Source: Candidatus Arsenophonus lipoptenae
GTDB taxonomy: Bacteria; Pseudomonadota; Gammaproteobacteria; Enterobacterales; Enterobacteriaceae
Direction: 5' to 3'
DNA length: 64,000 nucleotides
NCBI RefSeq assembly: GCF_001534665.1
Contig: NZ_CP013920.1
Span: 756,501 to 820,500 of the forward strand
This document shows, piece after piece, positions 11,834 to 23,048 of this stretch. Made by a program: the position numbers and the translations under genes. Numbering within the stretch: position 1 is the first letter of the stretch; every line of letters begins with the position of its first letter. The notes below the pieces were generated by a model. The model was not told the DNA's origin. It saw nothing but the letters and a program-made list of their open reading frames with translations, and searched no databases.

Positions 11834-13163
11834 GCGCAAATATTTTGGTACTGATGGTATTCGTGGTAAAGTAGGAGAAAAACCTATTACTCCTGATTTT
11901 GTTTTAAAATTAGGTTGGGCTGCAGGTAAAGTATTAGCGCGCCATGGTTCTCGAAAAATAATTATAGGTAAGGATACACGTATTTCAGGTTACATGTTAG
12001 AATCTGCTTTAGAATCAGGGCTTGCGGCTGCCGGTTTATCAGCTGCATTTACAGGTCCTATGCCTACACCAGCAATTGCTTATTTAACAAGAACATTTCG
12101 TGCTGAAGCAGGAATAGTAATTTCAGCATCTCATAATCCATATTATGATAATGGAATAAAAATTTTTTCACTTAATGGAACTAAATTACCTGATGAAGTA
12201 GAAGAGGCGATAGAATTTGAGATGGAAAAACCACTTACATGTGTAAAATCTGCTGAATTAGGAAGAGCTAGTCGTATTGTTGATGCTGCTGGTAGATATA
12301 TAGAATATTGTAAAGGAACATTTCCTAGTGATCAAAGTTTAAGTGGATTAAAAATAGTTTTAGATTGTGCTAATGGTGCAACATATCACATAGCACCAAA
12401 TGTTTTAATTGAACTTGGTGCTGAGGTTATAACTATTTGTTGTGAACCAAATGGATTTAATATCAATAATGGTTGTGGTGCTACTGATGTTGTACTTTTG
12501 CAAAAATATGTTATAGCTGAAAAAGCAGATATTGGTCTTGCATTTGATGGTGATGGTGATAGAGTAATTATAGTTGATCATATGGGAAATAAAATTGATG
12601 GTGATCAAATACTTTATGTTATTGCTAGTAATGCACTTAAACAAGGCAAATTACATGGTGGTGTTGTTGGTACTTTGATGAGTAATATAGGATTAGAATT
12701 AGCATTACAAAAGTTAAATATACCTTTTATTAGAGCTAAAGTAGGTGATCGTTATGTATTAGAAACATTACAAAAACAAGGATGGCGTATTGGTGCTGAA
12801 AAATCAGGTCATATTATTTTATTAGATAAAACAACAACAGGTGATGGTATTATTGCAAGTTTACAAGTTTTAAGTGCAATCATACGAAATAATGTTAGTC
12901 TTTATGATTTTTGTCAAGATGTTGTATTAATGCCTCAAGTATTGGTTAATGTATATTTTTCAGGTAATTGTAATCCATTGGTTACAGAAGATGTTTTAAA
13001 CGCTGTAAATAAAGTAGAAAATAAATTAAATAGTAGAGGCAGAGTGTTATTACGAAAATCAGGTACTGAACCTGTAATTCGGATTATGGTGGAAGGTGAA
13101 AATGAAAAAGAAATTAATATAATGGCTCATTTTATTGCACAAGTAGTACAACATGTAAAATAA
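11826..13163 (+). CDS. glmM: Phosphoglucosamine mutase
   Basis: Converts glucosamine-6-phosphate to glucosamine-1-phosphate, feeding UDP-GlcNAc for peptidoglycan and LPS. The product has 445 residues, as in E. coli, and is strongly conserved. The phosphorylated serine is Ser102 in SASHNP. The magnesium loop DGDGDR and the sugar-binding GAEKSGH and RKSGTEP loops are intact. It overlaps folP by 8 bases (ATGAGTAA), an arrangement typical of coupled translation. Confidence 0.97.
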   Translation: MSKRKYFGTDGIRGKVGEKPITPDFVLKLGWAAGKVLARHGSRKIIIGKDTRISGYMLESALESGLAAAGLSAAFTGPMPTPAIAYLTRTFRAEAGIVISASHNPYYDNGIKIFSLNGTKLPDEVEEAIEFEMEKPLTCVKSAELGRASRIVDAAGRYIEYCKGTFPSDQSLSGLKIVLDCANGATYHIAPNVLIELGAEVITICCEPNGFNINNGCGATDVVLLQKYVIAEKADIGLAFDGDGDRVIIVDHMGNKIDGDQILYVIASNALKQGKLHGGVVGTLMSNIGLELALQKLNIPFIRAKVGDRYVLETLQKQGWRIGAEKSGHIILLDKTTTGDGIIASLQVLSAIIRNNVSLYDFCQDVVLMPQVLVNVYFSGNCNPLVTEDVLNAVNKVENKLNSRGRVLLRKSGTEPVIRIMVEGENEKEINIMAHFIAQVVQHVK

Positions 13164-13306
13164 GTAAAATTTTTATATAATATTACTTATAAAAATAAAA
13201 ATTAATATTAGTAGTTTTTATATAAAAATAGTCTTGCTTATTATTTATTTTTTAGCTAATATAAAAAAGCTGCTTATTAATAATTAATTTATTGTAAGGT
13301 AATTAA

Positions 13307-13639
13307 ATGTATATTACTTTTCTAGTTATTTTCTTATTAATTTCGGTATCTTTAATTTTAATGATACTACTACAGCCTAGTAAAGGTAGTGATATTGGGA
13401 GATCTTATAGTTTAAGTACTTCTACATCATTATTTGGTTCATCAGGACCAAATAATTTTTTAACAAAAATGACAACACTGTTTACAACGTTATTTTTTGT
13501 TATTAGTTTGGTTTTAGGAAATTTAACTACGAATACTAGTGTAAAAAATAAATGGGAAAATATTGGCAAATCTGTTACAGATAGTACTCCTAAAAATTTT
13601 AATAATTCTGTATCACCAATACATGGCATTCCTAATTAG
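13307..13639 (+). CDS. secG: Protein translocase subunit SecG
   Basis: Small membrane subunit of the SecYEG channel that assists SecA-driven export. The product has 110 residues, as in E. coli. There are two hydrophobic segments, at about residues 1-22 and 52-72, with the conserved loop LFGSSGPNNFLTKMT between them. The C-terminal tail is polar and ends in IPN, as in E. coli. The order glmM-secG-tRNA-Leu(GAG) is the E. coli order. The tail has lost its proline/alanine richness, in line with base composition. Confidence 0.96.
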   Translation: MYITFLVIFLLISVSLILMILLQPSKGSDIGRSYSLSTSTSLFGSSGPNNFLTKMTTLFTTLFFVISLVLGNLTTNTSVKNKWENIGKSVTDSTPKNFNNSVSPIHGIPN

Positions 13640-13702
13640 TATTTTTACTTTTTATATTTTATTAAAAAGATTTCTTGTAGTGTTTAATTTCATTATATAA
13701 AA

Positions 13703-13789
13703 GCCGAGGTGGTGAAATTGGTATACATGCTATCTTGAGGGGGTAGTGCTCAATACAAGAGCATACGGGTTCAAGTCCCGTCCTCGGCA
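13703..13789 (+). tRNA. leuU: tRNA-Leu(GAG)
   Basis: An 87-base class II tRNA. The acceptor stem gccgagg/cctcggc is perfect and the discriminator is A. The anticodon loop ttgaggg sits on the stem ctatc/ggtag and gives anticodon GAG. A long variable arm is present, and the T arm is cgggttcaagtcccg. The 3' CCA is not encoded, so a CCA-adding enzyme is required. It sits after secG, where E. coli has leuU. Confidence 0.95.
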
Positions 13790-13850
13790 TTATTTAGAAA
13801 TGATGACTTATAATTTCTATAGATTACAAATTTTAAATTTAAAATATTAA

Positions 13851-13926
<76 letters not shown>

Positions 13927-14051
13927 CTTTTTCAAAAATAATCTATCTCAGAGGTTATCTTAATTTAATTACATCATTTTTATATTAAAAAAATGCTAAG
14001 TCAGGGATTTAAACCTCTTACTGGCAGTAATAAATATTCTCCAGTTATATG

Positions 14052-14077
14052 AAACCCCTATTTTCGGGGTTTTTTTA
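14052..14077 (+). terminator. Intrinsic terminator after metY
   Basis: The 7-bp stem aaacccc/ggggttt with a 7-base loop is followed at once by a run of T. It is one of the few GC-rich hairpins in the window. It lies 126 bases past metY and before the rimP relic, and would end tRNA transcripts or partly attenuate read-through into nusA-infB. Confidence 0.85.
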
Positions 14078-14150
14078 TTTACAATAAATTTAATGAGTTA
14101 TTTTTATATATATTTTATATTTAATTTTTTTTAAAAGGTTGAATTTATTT

Positions 14151-14600
14151 ATGATCAAACAAAAATTAAAATCAATTATTCCAGCTTCTATAAAAGGCTT
14201 GGGTTTTGCATTTATTGGTTTGTAATTTATACGATTACAAATTTTAACTTTACTAGTTTATATTGATCATAAATATAATATTACAATTAATAATTATATA
14301 GATGTTAGCCATCAAATTAGTGCTATATTAGATATTGAAGATTCTATTACAGTAATTTATAACCTTGAGATATCTTCACTAGGAATTGAACTTTTATTAT
14401 TTATTATTAGTGCTCATTATAAACGTTTTATTAGTAAAGAAGTTAACCTGACATTAAAAATAAAAATGCATAATTGTCATTAATGGAAAGAAATAATTAA
14501 ATTTATTGATGACAGAATAATTATGATTACTGTAGATGGTAAGAATTAAGTGTTTTTATTAAAAAACATATAAAAAGCCAATTTGGTACCCATCTTTTAA
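14151..14600 (+). pseudogene. rimP: rimP pseudogene with four in-frame TAA stops
   Basis: RimP is a 30S maturation factor of 150 residues in E. coli, encoded before nusA. Here 149 codons run in one frame from the ATG to the terminal TAA and align along the whole length: IDVSHQISAILDIEDSI and YNLEISSLG in the middle, KANLVPIF at the end. No net frameshift is needed. The frame is broken by TAA at codons 25 (14223), 111 (14481), 133 (14547) and 141 (14571). The usual SPGLDRPL motif is degraded to SSLGIELLL. It is most likely a non-functional gene within the nusA transcription unit. Confidence 0.9.
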
Positions 14601-14626
14601 TAATAAATTTTGATGAGGTAACTAGG

Positions 14627-16141
14627 ATGAATAAAGAAATTTTAGCTGTTGTAGAAGCTGTTTCTAATGAAAAATCACTTCCACGTGAAAAAATATTTGA
14701 AGTTCTTGAAACTGCACTAGCAACAGCTACTAAGAAAAAATACGAACAAGAAATTGACGTACGTGTCAATATTAATCGTAAAATAGGAGATTTTGACACT
14801 TTTCGTCGTTGGTTAGTAGTAGAAGAAGTCACGCAACCTACACGTGAAATTACTTTAGATGCTGCTAAATTTGAAAATTCATCTATTAAAATAGGTGATT
14901 ATATAGAAGATCAAATAGAATCTATTACATTTGATCGTATTACGACTCAAACTGCAAAACAGGTAATTGTTCAAAAGGTACGTGAAGCTGAAAGAGCAAT
15001 GGTAGTTGAACAATTTCGTAAGCAACAAGGTGAAATTATTACTGGTATAGTAAAAAAAGTAAATCGGGAAAATATTACATTAGATTTAGGTAATAATGCT
15101 GAAGGAATTATCTTGCGAGAAGATATGCTTCCTCGTGAAAATTTTCGAATAGGTGATCGTATTCGTGGCGTATTATATGATATACATCCTGAATCTAGGG
15201 GGGCTCAACTATTTATTACAAGATCTAAACCTGAAATGTTAATAGAATTATTTCGTATAGAAGTACCTGAAATTGGAGAAGAAATGATTGAAATTAAAGC
15301 TGCAGCCCGTGATCCAGGTTCTAGAGCAAAAATTGCAGTAAAAACTAACGATAAACGAATTGATCCAGTAGGTGCCTGTGTTGGAATGCGTGGCGCACGG
15401 GTACAAGCTGTATCAACTGAGCTTTGTGGTGAGCGTATTGATATTGTTTTATGGGATGATAATCCCGCACAATTTGTTATTAATGCTATGGCTCCAGCTG
15501 ATGTTGCTTCTATTGTAGTTGATGAAGATAAATGTACTATGGATGTTGCTGTCGAAAGTAATAATTTAGCTCAAGCAATTGGTCGTAATGGACAAAATAT
15601 CCGATTAGCATCCCAGTTACTAAAAAAACATCAAAGAGATGAAAAATGGGAATTAAATATCATGACTGCTGAAGAACTTGAAGCTAAGCATCAAGAAGAA
15701 GCACATACATCTATTAAAGCTTTCATTAAGTATTTAAATATTGATGAAGAATTTGCAGTTATTCTTGTTGAGAAAGGGTTTTCCACATTAGAAGAATTAG
15801 CTTATATACCAGTCAAGGAATTATTAAATATTACAGGACTTGATGAAACAACAATTAAAGTTTTGCGTCAAAGAGCAAAATCTGCATTAACAATATTAGA
15901 ATTAGCTAAAAAAGAGAGTATTAGAAATAATCAACCAACTGATAATTTATTAAATCTACCAGGTATGGATCATGCATTAGCCATGAGCTTAGCTTCTCGT
16001 AATATATGCACATTAGAAGATCTTGCTGATCAAGGAATTGATGATTTAAAAGAAGTTGAAGGATTAATAAGTGATAAACAAGCTGGTGAAATTATTATGG
16101 CTGCACGTAATATTTGTTGGTTTGGTAGCGATTCAAAATAA
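14627..16141 (+). CDS. nusA: Transcription elongation/termination factor NusA
   Basis: Binds RNA polymerase and nascent RNA and modulates pausing, termination and antitermination. Domains in order are the N-terminal polymerase-binding region, S1 (about 135-200), KH1 and KH2 (about 230-350), and two C-terminal acidic repeats ending in ARNICWFG. The product has 504 residues against 495 in E. coli. Most of the excess is a nine-residue stretch LKKHQRDEK (residues 332-340) replacing two residues between RLASQL and WELN in KH2. A gagg site precedes the ATG. It is followed by infB after 20 bases. Confidence 0.96.
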   Translation: MNKEILAVVEAVSNEKSLPREKIFEVLETALATATKKKYEQEIDVRVNINRKIGDFDTFRRWLVVEEVTQPTREITLDAAKFENSSIKIGDYIEDQIESITFDRITTQTAKQVIVQKVREAERAMVVEQFRKQQGEIITGIVKKVNRENITLDLGNNAEGIILREDMLPRENFRIGDRIRGVLYDIHPESRGAQLFITRSKPEMLIELFRIEVPEIGEEMIEIKAAARDPGSRAKIAVKTNDKRIDPVGACVGMRGARVQAVSTELCGERIDIVLWDDNPAQFVINAMAPADVASIVVDEDKCTMDVAVESNNLAQAIGRNGQNIRLASQLLKKHQRDEKWELNIMTAEELEAKHQEEAHTSIKAFIKYLNIDEEFAVILVEKGFSTLEELAYIPVKELLNITGLDETTIKVLRQRAKSALTILELAKKESIRNNQPTDNLLNLPGMDHALAMSLASRNICTLEDLADQGIDDLKEVEGLISDKQAGEIIMAARNICWFGSDSK

Positions 16142-16161
16142 TTTGAGTAGGAAGAAATATA

Positions 16162-18780
16162 ATGGTAGATGAAACTGTAAAATCATTAGCGGCAGGAATT
16201 CAAACTTCAGTTGAACGTTTAGTACAGCAGTTTGCTAATGCTGGAATAAAAAAAACTGAAAATGATTCTGTTACCCATAATGAAAAAAAGACTTTGCTTG
16301 AATACTTAAATCGTGAAGATGGAACTACAAATAATCATACTGGAAAGTTAACACTACAGAGAAAAACCCGTAGCATACTTAATGTGCTGAGTACTAGTGG
16401 TAAAAGTAAATCAGTTAATATTGAAGTACGTAAAAAACGCACATATATTGACTATGAAATATTAGAAAAAATAAAAACAGAAAAGCAAGAAAGTCAAGAA
16501 AAGCAAGAAAGGCAAGATGAAAAGTATAAAGTAGTGGAAAAAAAACATGTGAAACAAAGAAAAATTAATCAAAAAATAATTAAATCTAATCGGGATTTAA
16601 ATGCTGTTACTGAAAAACAACGACGAGAAGCTGAAGTAATAGATCTTAAGCGTAAGGTTGAAAAAGAAACACTTCATAAATTTAAAATTGGAGCAAAACG
16701 AGTAGCTGATGAAGTTCGTCATATGGCAAAGGAAAATGCTAAACGTTGGAATATTAATAATCATATTGACGATAATGTAGATTATCATACTACTACTTAT
16801 CGTCATGCACGTGAAGCAGAAGATGAAAATGATGAAAAAGAAGAAGGAAAGCGAATTAAACATAGGATTATAAGGAGTATACGACAAAAAAATAATAAAA
16901 ATTTTGAAAAATTTGATCGTGAAGAGGAAAGATCGGTCGTTCGTACTAATAAAATTAAAAGCAAACAGAAAAAATTAAGTTCATTACAACAAGGTTTCAC
17001 AAAACCGATATCTGTTATTAATCGTGACGTTGTTATTGGAGAAACTATTTCAGTGTCTGAATTAGCTAATAAAATGGCAATTAAAAGTTCTCAAATTATT
17101 AAAACTATGATGAAAATGGGTGCAATGGTAACTATTAATCAGATTCTTGATCAAGAAACAGCTCAACTTGTTGCAGAAGAAATGGGTCATAAAGTTATAT
17201 TACGTCGTGAAAATGAATTAGAAAAAGCTATTTTGATTGATCGTGATATAGGTAAATCAATAATAAAACCAAGATCTCCAGTAGTAACAATTATGGGACA
17301 TGTAGATCATGGAAAAACTTCTTTGCTTGATTATATTCGTTCAACTAAAATTGCATCAATGGAAGTAGGTGGGATTACACAACATATAGGTGCTTATCAT
17401 GTTGAAACAGATAAGGGCATGATTACATTTTTAGATACACCAGGACACGCGGCATTTACTTCTATGCGCGCTCGTGGTGTTAAAGTAACTGATATTGTTG
17501 TTTTAGTTGTTGCTGCAGATGATGGAGTAATGCCTCAAACTATAGAAGCTATTCAACATGCTAAGTCTGCTGATGTGCCAATTGTAGTTGCAATTAATAA
17601 AATAGATAAAACAGGATCCGATCCTGAACGGGTTAAAAATGAATTATTAAAATATGGTATTATTGCTGAAGATTTAGGAGGGGAAAATCAATTTATTAAT
17701 GTTTCTGCAAAAACTGGATTAGGTATCGATGAATTATTGCAAGCTATTTTATTGGAAGCTGAGGTATTAGAACTAAAAGCAATTCATACTGGTATGGCAT
17801 GCGGAGTTGTTATAGAGTCTTATTTAGATAAATGTCGTGGTGTAGTTGCTACTGTTTTAGTTCAAGAGGGTATTTTGAATAAAGGTGATATTGTATTATG
17901 TGGTTTTGAGTATGGTCGTATTCGTGCAATGCGTAATGAATTAGGGAAAGAAATTCAATCTTCAGGACCATCTATTCCAGTTGAAATTTTAGGATTATCC
18001 AATATACCTTCAGCAGGAGATGAAATAATGGTTGTTCGTAATGAAAAGAAAGCACGTGAAGTTGCACTTTATCGTCAAGGCAAGTTTCGGGAAGTAAAAT
18101 TGGCAAATCAGCATAAATTAAAATTAGAAACTATGTTTTCTGATATGAAATCTGATAAGATATCTGAATTAAATATTGTATTAAAAACTGATGTACAAGG
18201 TACGTGTGAAGCTATTGCTGAGTCATTACAAAAAATATCAACTAATAAAGTAAAAGTAAAAATTATTGGTCTAGGTGTTGGTGGTATTACAGAAACTGAT
18301 GCTACATTAGCATCTGCTTCTAATGCAATTATTATTGGGTTTAATGTTCGAGCTGATTTATCTGCAAGAAAAATTATTGAAAATGAAAATTTAGATTTAC
18401 GTTATTATTCGGTAATTTATAATTTGATTGATGATATAAAGCAATCTATGAATGGTATGTTAGGCTTTGAATACGAACAGAATATCATAGGATTAGCAGA
18501 AGTACGTAATATTTTTAAATCACCTCAATTTAGTGCTATTGCAGGTTGTATGGTTATTCATGGTATAATAAAACGTAATAATCCTATTCGCATATTACGT
18601 GATAATATAGTTATTTATGAAGGTGAATTAGAATCATTACGTCGTTTTAAAGATGATATTAATGAAGTTTGTAATGGTATGGAGTGTGGTATTGGAGTGA
18701 AGGACTATAATGATATACAAGTTGGTGATATGATAGAAGTTTTTGAAGTTATTAAAATAAAACGTTCTATTGATGCTTAA
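16162..18780 (+). CDS. infB: Translation initiation factor IF-2
   Basis: GTPase that brings fMet-tRNA to the 30S subunit and promotes subunit joining. The product has 872 residues (890 in E. coli). The conserved N-terminal subdomain ([17 protein letters not shown]) is followed by a long lysine- and glutamate-rich linker at about residues 90-260, then the G domain: GHVDHGKT at 379-386, DTPGH, NKID and SAK. Domains II to IV follow, ending in the fMet-tRNA-binding C2 domain. The linker is the least conserved part. It is cotranscribed with nusA. Confidence 0.97.
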   Translation: MVDETVKSLAAGIQTSVERLVQQFANAGIKKTENDSVTHNEKKTLLEYLNREDGTTNNHTGKLTLQRKTRSILNVLSTSGKSKSVNIEVRKKRTYIDYEILEKIKTEKQESQEKQERQDEKYKVVEKKHVKQRKINQKIIKSNRDLNAVTEKQRREAEVIDLKRKVEKETLHKFKIGAKRVADEVRHMAKENAKRWNINNHIDDNVDYHTTTYRHAREAEDENDEKEEGKRIKHRIIRSIRQKNNKNFEKFDREEERSVVRTNKIKSKQKKLSSLQQGFTKPISVINRDVVIGETISVSELANKMAIKSSQIIKTMMKMGAMVTINQILDQETAQLVAEEMGHKVILRRENELEKAILIDRDIGKSIIKPRSPVVTIMGHVDHGKTSLLDYIRSTKIASMEVGGITQHIGAYHVETDKGMITFLDTPGHAAFTSMRARGVKVTDIVVLVVAADDGVMPQTIEAIQHAKSADVPIVVAINKIDKTGSDPERVKNELLKYGIIAEDLGGENQFINVSAKTGLGIDELLQAILLEAEVLELKAIHTGMACGVVIESYLDKCRGVVATVLVQEGILNKGDIVLCGFEYGRIRAMRNELGKEIQSSGPSIPVEILGLSNIPSAGDEIMVVRNEKKAREVALYRQGKFREVKLANQHKLKLETMFSDMKSDKISELNIVLKTDVQGTCEAIAESLQKISTNKVKVKIIGLGVGGITETDATLASASNAIIIGFNVRADLSARKIIENENLDLRYYSVIYNLIDDIKQSMNGMLGFEYEQNIIGLAEVRNIFKSPQFSAIAGCMVIHGIIKRNNPIRILRDNIVIYEGELESLRRFKDDINEVCNGMECGIGVKDYNDIQVGDMIEVFEVIKIKRSIDA

Positions 18781-18905
18781 GTTTTTTATAATTTCGTTAA
18801 AGATTGTGTAAAATTATAGATTAAGATTGAATTAATATTATAAAAGATTTTTAATTTTTAATATAGATACTATTTGTTAATTTAACGTATATAATATTAT
18901 TGTTT

Positions 18906-18924
18906 GCTAGTATATGATACTAGC
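18906..18924 (+). repeat. 8-bp hairpin in the rbfA leader
   Basis: The arms gctagtat and atactagc are perfectly complementary with loop atg. The hairpin ends 5 bases before the rbfA ribosome site (aagga at 18930). It could influence rbfA translation or mark an RNA end after infB. The loop is short and no long T-run follows, so I do not call it a terminator. Confidence 0.4.
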
Positions 18925-18942
18925 ATTTTAAGGAATTTCTTA

Positions 18943-19356
18943 ATGAGAAAATGTTTTTATCGTACTCATCGTATTGCACAGGAAATAAAAAAAAAGATTT
19001 CTATTATTTTTCAACTAAAAATTAAAGATCCTCGTATTAATATGGTTACTATTTCAGAAGTTAAAATTTCTTCTGATTTAGTTTACGCTAAAGTATTTGT
19101 TACTTTTTTAAATATATTAGATCAAAAACATGAAGATATGATTTTTAATAATATTAAATTATTGAATAGTAATATGGCTAAATATATTCGTTTTTTATTA
19201 AGTAAAGAAATGCGGTTGCGTATCATTCCTGAATTAACTTTTTTTTATGATAATTCTTTAATTAAAGGTATACAGATATCTAATTTAGTTAGTAAGTCAG
19301 CTCCTGATAATAAAAATCATCTAGGTGCTACTAATAATTTCAAGAGTAATAAATGA
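18943..19356 (+). CDS. rbfA: 30S ribosome-binding factor RbfA
   Basis: KH-type protein that binds immature 30S subunits and helps 16S 5'-end processing. The product has 137 residues (133 in E. coli). Conserved segments are IKDPRI, the YAKVFVTFLN strand and RLRIIPELTFFYDNSL. An upstream in-frame start at 18904 would lie in a hairpin and lacks homology. The ATG at 18943 has aagga 8 bases upstream. The C-terminal tail differs from E. coli and is rich in Asn and Lys. It overlaps truB by 4 bases (ATGA). Confidence 0.95.
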   Translation: MRKCFYRTHRIAQEIKKKISIIFQLKIKDPRINMVTISEVKISSDLVYAKVFVTFLNILDQKHEDMIFNNIKLLNSNMAKYIRFLLSKEMRLRIIPELTFFYDNSLIKGIQISNLVSKSAPDNKNHLGATNNFKSNK

Positions 19357-20300
19357 GACATCAGAAAGGACGTGATATTCATGGAATATTATTATTAGAT
19401 AAACCTGTAGATATTTCATCTAATAATGCTTTACAAAAAGTAAGATATTTATTCAACGCTAAAAAAGCAGGTCATACTGGTTCACTTGATCCTTTAGCTA
19501 GTGGTATGTTGCCTATTTGTTTAGGTAATGCAACAAAATTTTCACAATATTTACTTGATTCTGATAAGAGGTATAAAGTTATTGCTCGATTAGGAGAACG
19601 TACTGATACTTTTGATATATATGGCAAATTAATTTGTCGACGTCCAATAAAAATAAATCAAACTCAACTTGAGAAAGCATTAGATACATTTCGTGGTGAT
19701 TTAATACAAATACCACCTATGTATTCTGCTATTAAATATCACGGGAAACCACTTTATAAATATATTCGCCAGGGTATTACTATAAAACGTAAAGGTAGAT
19801 TAATTAAAATTTATGATTTACAATGTGAACGTTGGCAAAAAAATGAACTAGAATTAACTATTCATTGTTCAAAAGGAACTTATATAAGAACTCTGATTGA
19901 TGATTTAGGTGAATTTTTAGGTTGTGGTGCTAATGTGATCTATTTAAGACGTTTACAGGTAGGTAGTTATTCTATTAAAAATATGGTAACAATGGATAAT
20001 TTATACACCATCAAACAAAAAACAAATGGGGGGATTTATTTAAATAAAAAATTAGATTCTTTATTATTACCTATAGATAGCGCTATTAATCATTTTTGTG
20101 AAGTAAATGTTCCATATACCATTTCTAATTTTTTTAAAAAAGGACAATCGATTATTATTCATAATAATTCTTTTTCTAAAAAAATGTTTAAAGGTATGAA
20201 AGTTAAAGTTACAGAAGGTGATATGCATAAATTCATTGGGATTGCTGAAATAAAAGAACAAAATATAATAACTCCTATCCGTTTAGTATTTGAAAATTAA
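19353..20300 (+). CDS. truB: tRNA pseudouridine-55 synthase
   Basis: Makes pseudouridine 55 in the T loop of tRNAs. The product has 315 residues (314 in E. coli). The catalytic aspartate is Asp46 in GHTGSLDPLASG. The RTDTFDIYG, MYSAIKYHG and CSKGTYIRTLIDDLG segments follow in family order, and a small C-terminal PUA-like domain is kept. It overlaps rbfA by 4 bases, so the two are probably translationally coupled. Confidence 0.96.
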   Translation: MRHQKGRDIHGILLLDKPVDISSNNALQKVRYLFNAKKAGHTGSLDPLASGMLPICLGNATKFSQYLLDSDKRYKVIARLGERTDTFDIYGKLICRRPIKINQTQLEKALDTFRGDLIQIPPMYSAIKYHGKPLYKYIRQGITIKRKGRLIKIYDLQCERWQKNELELTIHCSKGTYIRTLIDDLGEFLGCGANVIYLRRLQVGSYSIKNMVTMDNLYTIKQKTNGGIYLNKKLDSLLLPIDSAINHFCEVNVPYTISNFFKKGQSIIIHNNSFSKKMFKGMKVKVTEGDMHKFIGIAEIKEQNIITPIRLVFEN

Positions 20301-20334
20301 TATTAAAAAGTTATGGCAAAGTATTAGTTTTATC

Positions 20335-20363
20335 TTGTAATAAAAACAATTTTAGTATATAAT
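20335..20363 (+). promoter_or_regulatory. Probable sigma-70 promoter of rpsO
   Basis: TTGTAA at 20335-20340 and a perfect TATAAT at 20358-20363 are separated by 17 bases, the optimal spacing, and are followed by tgcg. The start of transcription would fall about 70 bases before the rpsO ATG. In E. coli rpsO also has its own promoter after truB. In such A+T-rich DNA a TATAAT alone is weak evidence; the pair with exact spacing and location is better. Confidence 0.5.
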
Positions 20364-20438
20364 GCGATTGGTTATTAGTTCTAATAATTATATATTAGTT
20401 TCCTTTGTTTGATTTTTATAGAAAATTTGGAGATGTTA

Positions 20439-20696
20439 ATGTATTCAAAAGCAAATATTATAGCAGAATATAGCAATAATAAAAAAGATACAGGTTCAAA
20501 TGAAGTACAAGTTGCTTTATTAACCGCAAAAATTAATCTTTTACAAAATCATTTCATTAAACACAAGAAAGATCACCATAGTCGCCGCGGTTTATTAAAA
20601 ATGGTTTCTAAACGTCGTAAGCAATTAAATTATTTGAAAATTAAAAATTTTGATAGCTATGTAAAACTTATTAATTGTTTGGAATTGCGTCATTAA
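20439..20696 (+). CDS. rpsO: 30S ribosomal protein S15
   Basis: S15 binds the 16S central domain junction and takes part in a bridge to the 50S subunit. The product has 85 residues (89 in E. coli). It carries [16 protein letters not shown] and the conserved [12 protein letters not shown] loop. Upstream in-frame starts exist (TTG at 20409, ATG at 20433). The ATG at 20439 has ttggag 6 bases upstream and gives the best fit, though the N-terminus is still four residues short. The stop codon overlaps a very long hairpin. Confidence 0.95.
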   Translation: MYSKANIIAEYSNNKKDTGSNEVQVALLTAKINLLQNHFIKHKKDHHSRRGLLKMVSKRRKQLNYLKIKNFDSYVKLINCLELRH

Positions 20697-20762
20697 TCAA
20701 TCTCTTTTTAGTATAAAGGGGCCTTTTAAAATTGGCCCCTTTATACTAAAAAGAGATTGATT
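20695..20762 (+). terminator. Perfect 29-bp hairpin after rpsO
   Basis: Bases 20695-20723 and 20734-20762 are exact reverse complements over 29 bp, with loop ttttaaaatt. The stem has a GC-rich tip (aggggcc/ggcccct), and the first arm begins inside the rpsO stop codon. It is far longer than a normal intrinsic terminator stem and exceeds the roughly two-turn length that RNase III needs. In E. coli the rpsO-pnp spacer holds both the rpsO terminator and the RNase III site used in pnp autoregulation. This hairpin could serve either or both. Confidence 0.75.
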
Positions 20763-20948
20763 TGATACTTTTTTATATTATTTAGATGTTTTATATAACA
20801 AAACTTAATAATATTTAAAATAAGTGTTATGTTAATGTATTAAATAAAATTTATAGTATTTATTTAGTTTTTAATATTAAATCTATATAGTTAAAGCTAA
20901 AAATATTATTATATAAATAATTGGTAATATTTAATAAGGGTATTTAAT

Positions 20949-23048
20949 TTGCTTAATCCTATTATTCATAAATTTCAATATGGCCATCATACTGTTACTA
21001 TTGAAACTGGTATAATGGCACGTCAAGCAACTGCTTCTGTGATGATTAACATGGATGGTACAGCTGTATTTGTAACTGTAGTTGGCCAAAAGAAAATTAA
21101 AAAAGGATTAGATTTTTTTCCGTTAACAGTTAACTATCAAGAACGTTGTTATGCCGCAGGACGAATACCTGGCAGTTTTTTTAGGCGCGAAGGACGACCT
21201 AGTGAAAAAGAAATACTAACTGCTAGGCTTATTGATCGTCCAATTCGTCCTTTATTTCCAGAAGGATTTGTTAATGAAATACAAATTATTGCAACAGTAG
21301 TATCTATCAATCCACAAGTAAATCCTGATATTGTTGCTATGATTGGTGCATCTGCTGTATTATCTATATCAGGTATCCCATTTGATGGCCCAATTGGTGC
21401 TGCACGGGTTGGTTATGTTGATAATCAATATATTTTAAATCCTACAGTTGATGAATTAAAAATAAGTCACTTAGATTTAATAGTCGCTAGTACATCAAAT
21501 GCAGTAATAATGATAGAATCAAAAGCAGATTTATTAACTGAAGAACAAATATTTGGTGCAATAATTTTTGGTCATGAACAACAACAAATTGTAATTGAAA
21601 ATATTAATTCTTTAACTATAAAAATTAATAAAGAAAAATGGAATTGGCAGCCAGATTTAATTAATGAAGAATTAAATATTCATATAACTGAACTAGTTGA
21701 AAAATATTTATGTAATATTTTCAGTATTACTGAAAAACAAGAACGTTATGCTAACATTGATAAAATAAAAGAAGATCTAATTAATACTCTGTTAAAAGAA
21801 AATGCATCTTTAGATATTATAGAAATTAACAAAATTTTTTCTAAGTTAGAAAGAAAAATAGTGCGGAATCGTATATTAAAAAATGAATCAAGAATTGATG
21901 GTAGAGAAAAAGATATGATAAGATCTCTTGATGTACGTACTGGTATATTACCACGCACCCACGGTTCAGCTTTATTTACTAGAGGAGAAACACAAGCATT
22001 AGTCACAGTAACTCTAGGAACTGAACGAGATGCACAAATTATTGATGAACCTATGGGTGAGTATATAGATCGATTTTTGTTTCATTATAATTTTCCATCT
22101 TATTCAGTTGGTGAAATAAGTATGCTTGGTACTCCTAAGCGTCGTGAAATTGGTCATGGATATTTAGCAAAACGTGCCATGTTGCCAGTTATTCCTAAAC
22201 AATTAGAATTCCCTTATACTATACGTGTAGTTTCTGAAATAACTGAATCTAATGGTTCTTCTTCTATGGCTTCTATATGTGGGGCGTCATTAGCGCTAAT
22301 GGATGCTGGAGTTCCAATTAAATCAGCAATAGCAGGGATTTCTATGGGATTAGTAAAAGAAAAAAATAATTTTATTATTCTTTCTGATATCTTAGGTGAT
22401 GAAGATCATTTAGGCGATATGGATTTTAAAGTAGCAGGTAGTCGTGAAGGTATTAGTGCTTTACAAATGGATGTAAAAATTAATAGTATTACGCAAGATA
22501 TTATTCAAATTGCTCTACATCAAGCAAAAGGAGCCAGGTTGCATATTTTAAATATAATGGAAGAGGTAATTAGTAGACCTCGTGATGATATTTCTGAATT
22601 TGCGCCTAGAATTCATACTATACGAATTAATCCTATTAAAATTAAAGATGTGATAGGTAAAGGTGGTTCTGTTATTCGTGCTTTGACAGAAGAAACAGGT
22701 ACTATAATTGAGATTAATGATGATGGTACAATAAAAATTGCAGCAACTGATATTTCTAAAACCAAAGCTGCTATCAGACGTATTGAAGATATTACTGCAG
22801 AAATTGAAGTTGGTCGTATATATAATGGTAAGGTTACACGTATTGTTGATTTTGGAGCTTTTGTTTCTATAAGTAGTGGTAAAGAGGGATTAGTACATAT
22901 TTCACAAATATCAGAAAAAAGAGTAGAAAAGGTTATTGATTATTTACAGTTAGGTCAAGAAGTGACGGTTAAAGTATTAGATATTGATCGACAAAATCGT
23001 ATTAAACTCAGTATTAAAGAGGTCATTTCTAGCAAGAAACTTTTCTGA
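20949..23048 (+). CDS. pnp: Polynucleotide phosphorylase
   Basis: Phosphorolytic 3'-5' exoribonuclease of the RNA degradosome. The product has 699 residues (711 in E. coli). There are two RNase PH domains with [10 protein letters not shown], the FRREGRP loop and [15 protein letters not shown], then KH ([13 protein letters not shown]) and S1 ([15 protein letters not shown]). The start is TTG ([12 protein letters not shown]), as in E. coli, where pnp also begins with UUG; aaggg lies 8 bases upstream. The C-terminal tail after S1 is trimmed. The long hairpin upstream may be involved in its control. Confidence 0.97.
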   Translation: MLNPIIHKFQYGHHTVTIETGIMARQATASVMINMDGTAVFVTVVGQKKIKKGLDFFPLTVNYQERCYAAGRIPGSFFRREGRPSEKEILTARLIDRPIRPLFPEGFVNEIQIIATVVSINPQVNPDIVAMIGASAVLSISGIPFDGPIGAARVGYVDNQYILNPTVDELKISHLDLIVASTSNAVIMIESKADLLTEEQIFGAIIFGHEQQQIVIENINSLTIKINKEKWNWQPDLINEELNIHITELVEKYLCNIFSITEKQERYANIDKIKEDLINTLLKENASLDIIEINKIFSKLERKIVRNRILKNESRIDGREKDMIRSLDVRTGILPRTHGSALFTRGETQALVTVTLGTERDAQIIDEPMGEYIDRFLFHYNFPSYSVGEISMLGTPKRREIGHGYLAKRAMLPVIPKQLEFPYTIRVVSEITESNGSSSMASICGASLALMDAGVPIKSAIAGISMGLVKEKNNFIILSDILGDEDHLGDMDFKVAGSREGISALQMDVKINSITQDIIQIALHQAKGARLHILNIMEEVISRPRDDISEFAPRIHTIRINPIKIKDVIGKGGSVIRALTEETGTIIEINDDGTIKIAATDISKTKAAIRRIEDITAEIEVGRIYNGKVTRIVDFGAFVSISSGKEGLVHISQISEKRVEKVIDYLQLGQEVTVKVLDIDRQNRIKLSIKEVISSKKLF

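Noticed and set aside
13991-14030. A tRNA-like string on the minus strand (a run resembling a T arm, gggatttaaacct) between metY and the rimP relic
   Set aside because: The T stem does not pair and no anticodon or acceptor stem can be drawn; I treat it as chance similarity.
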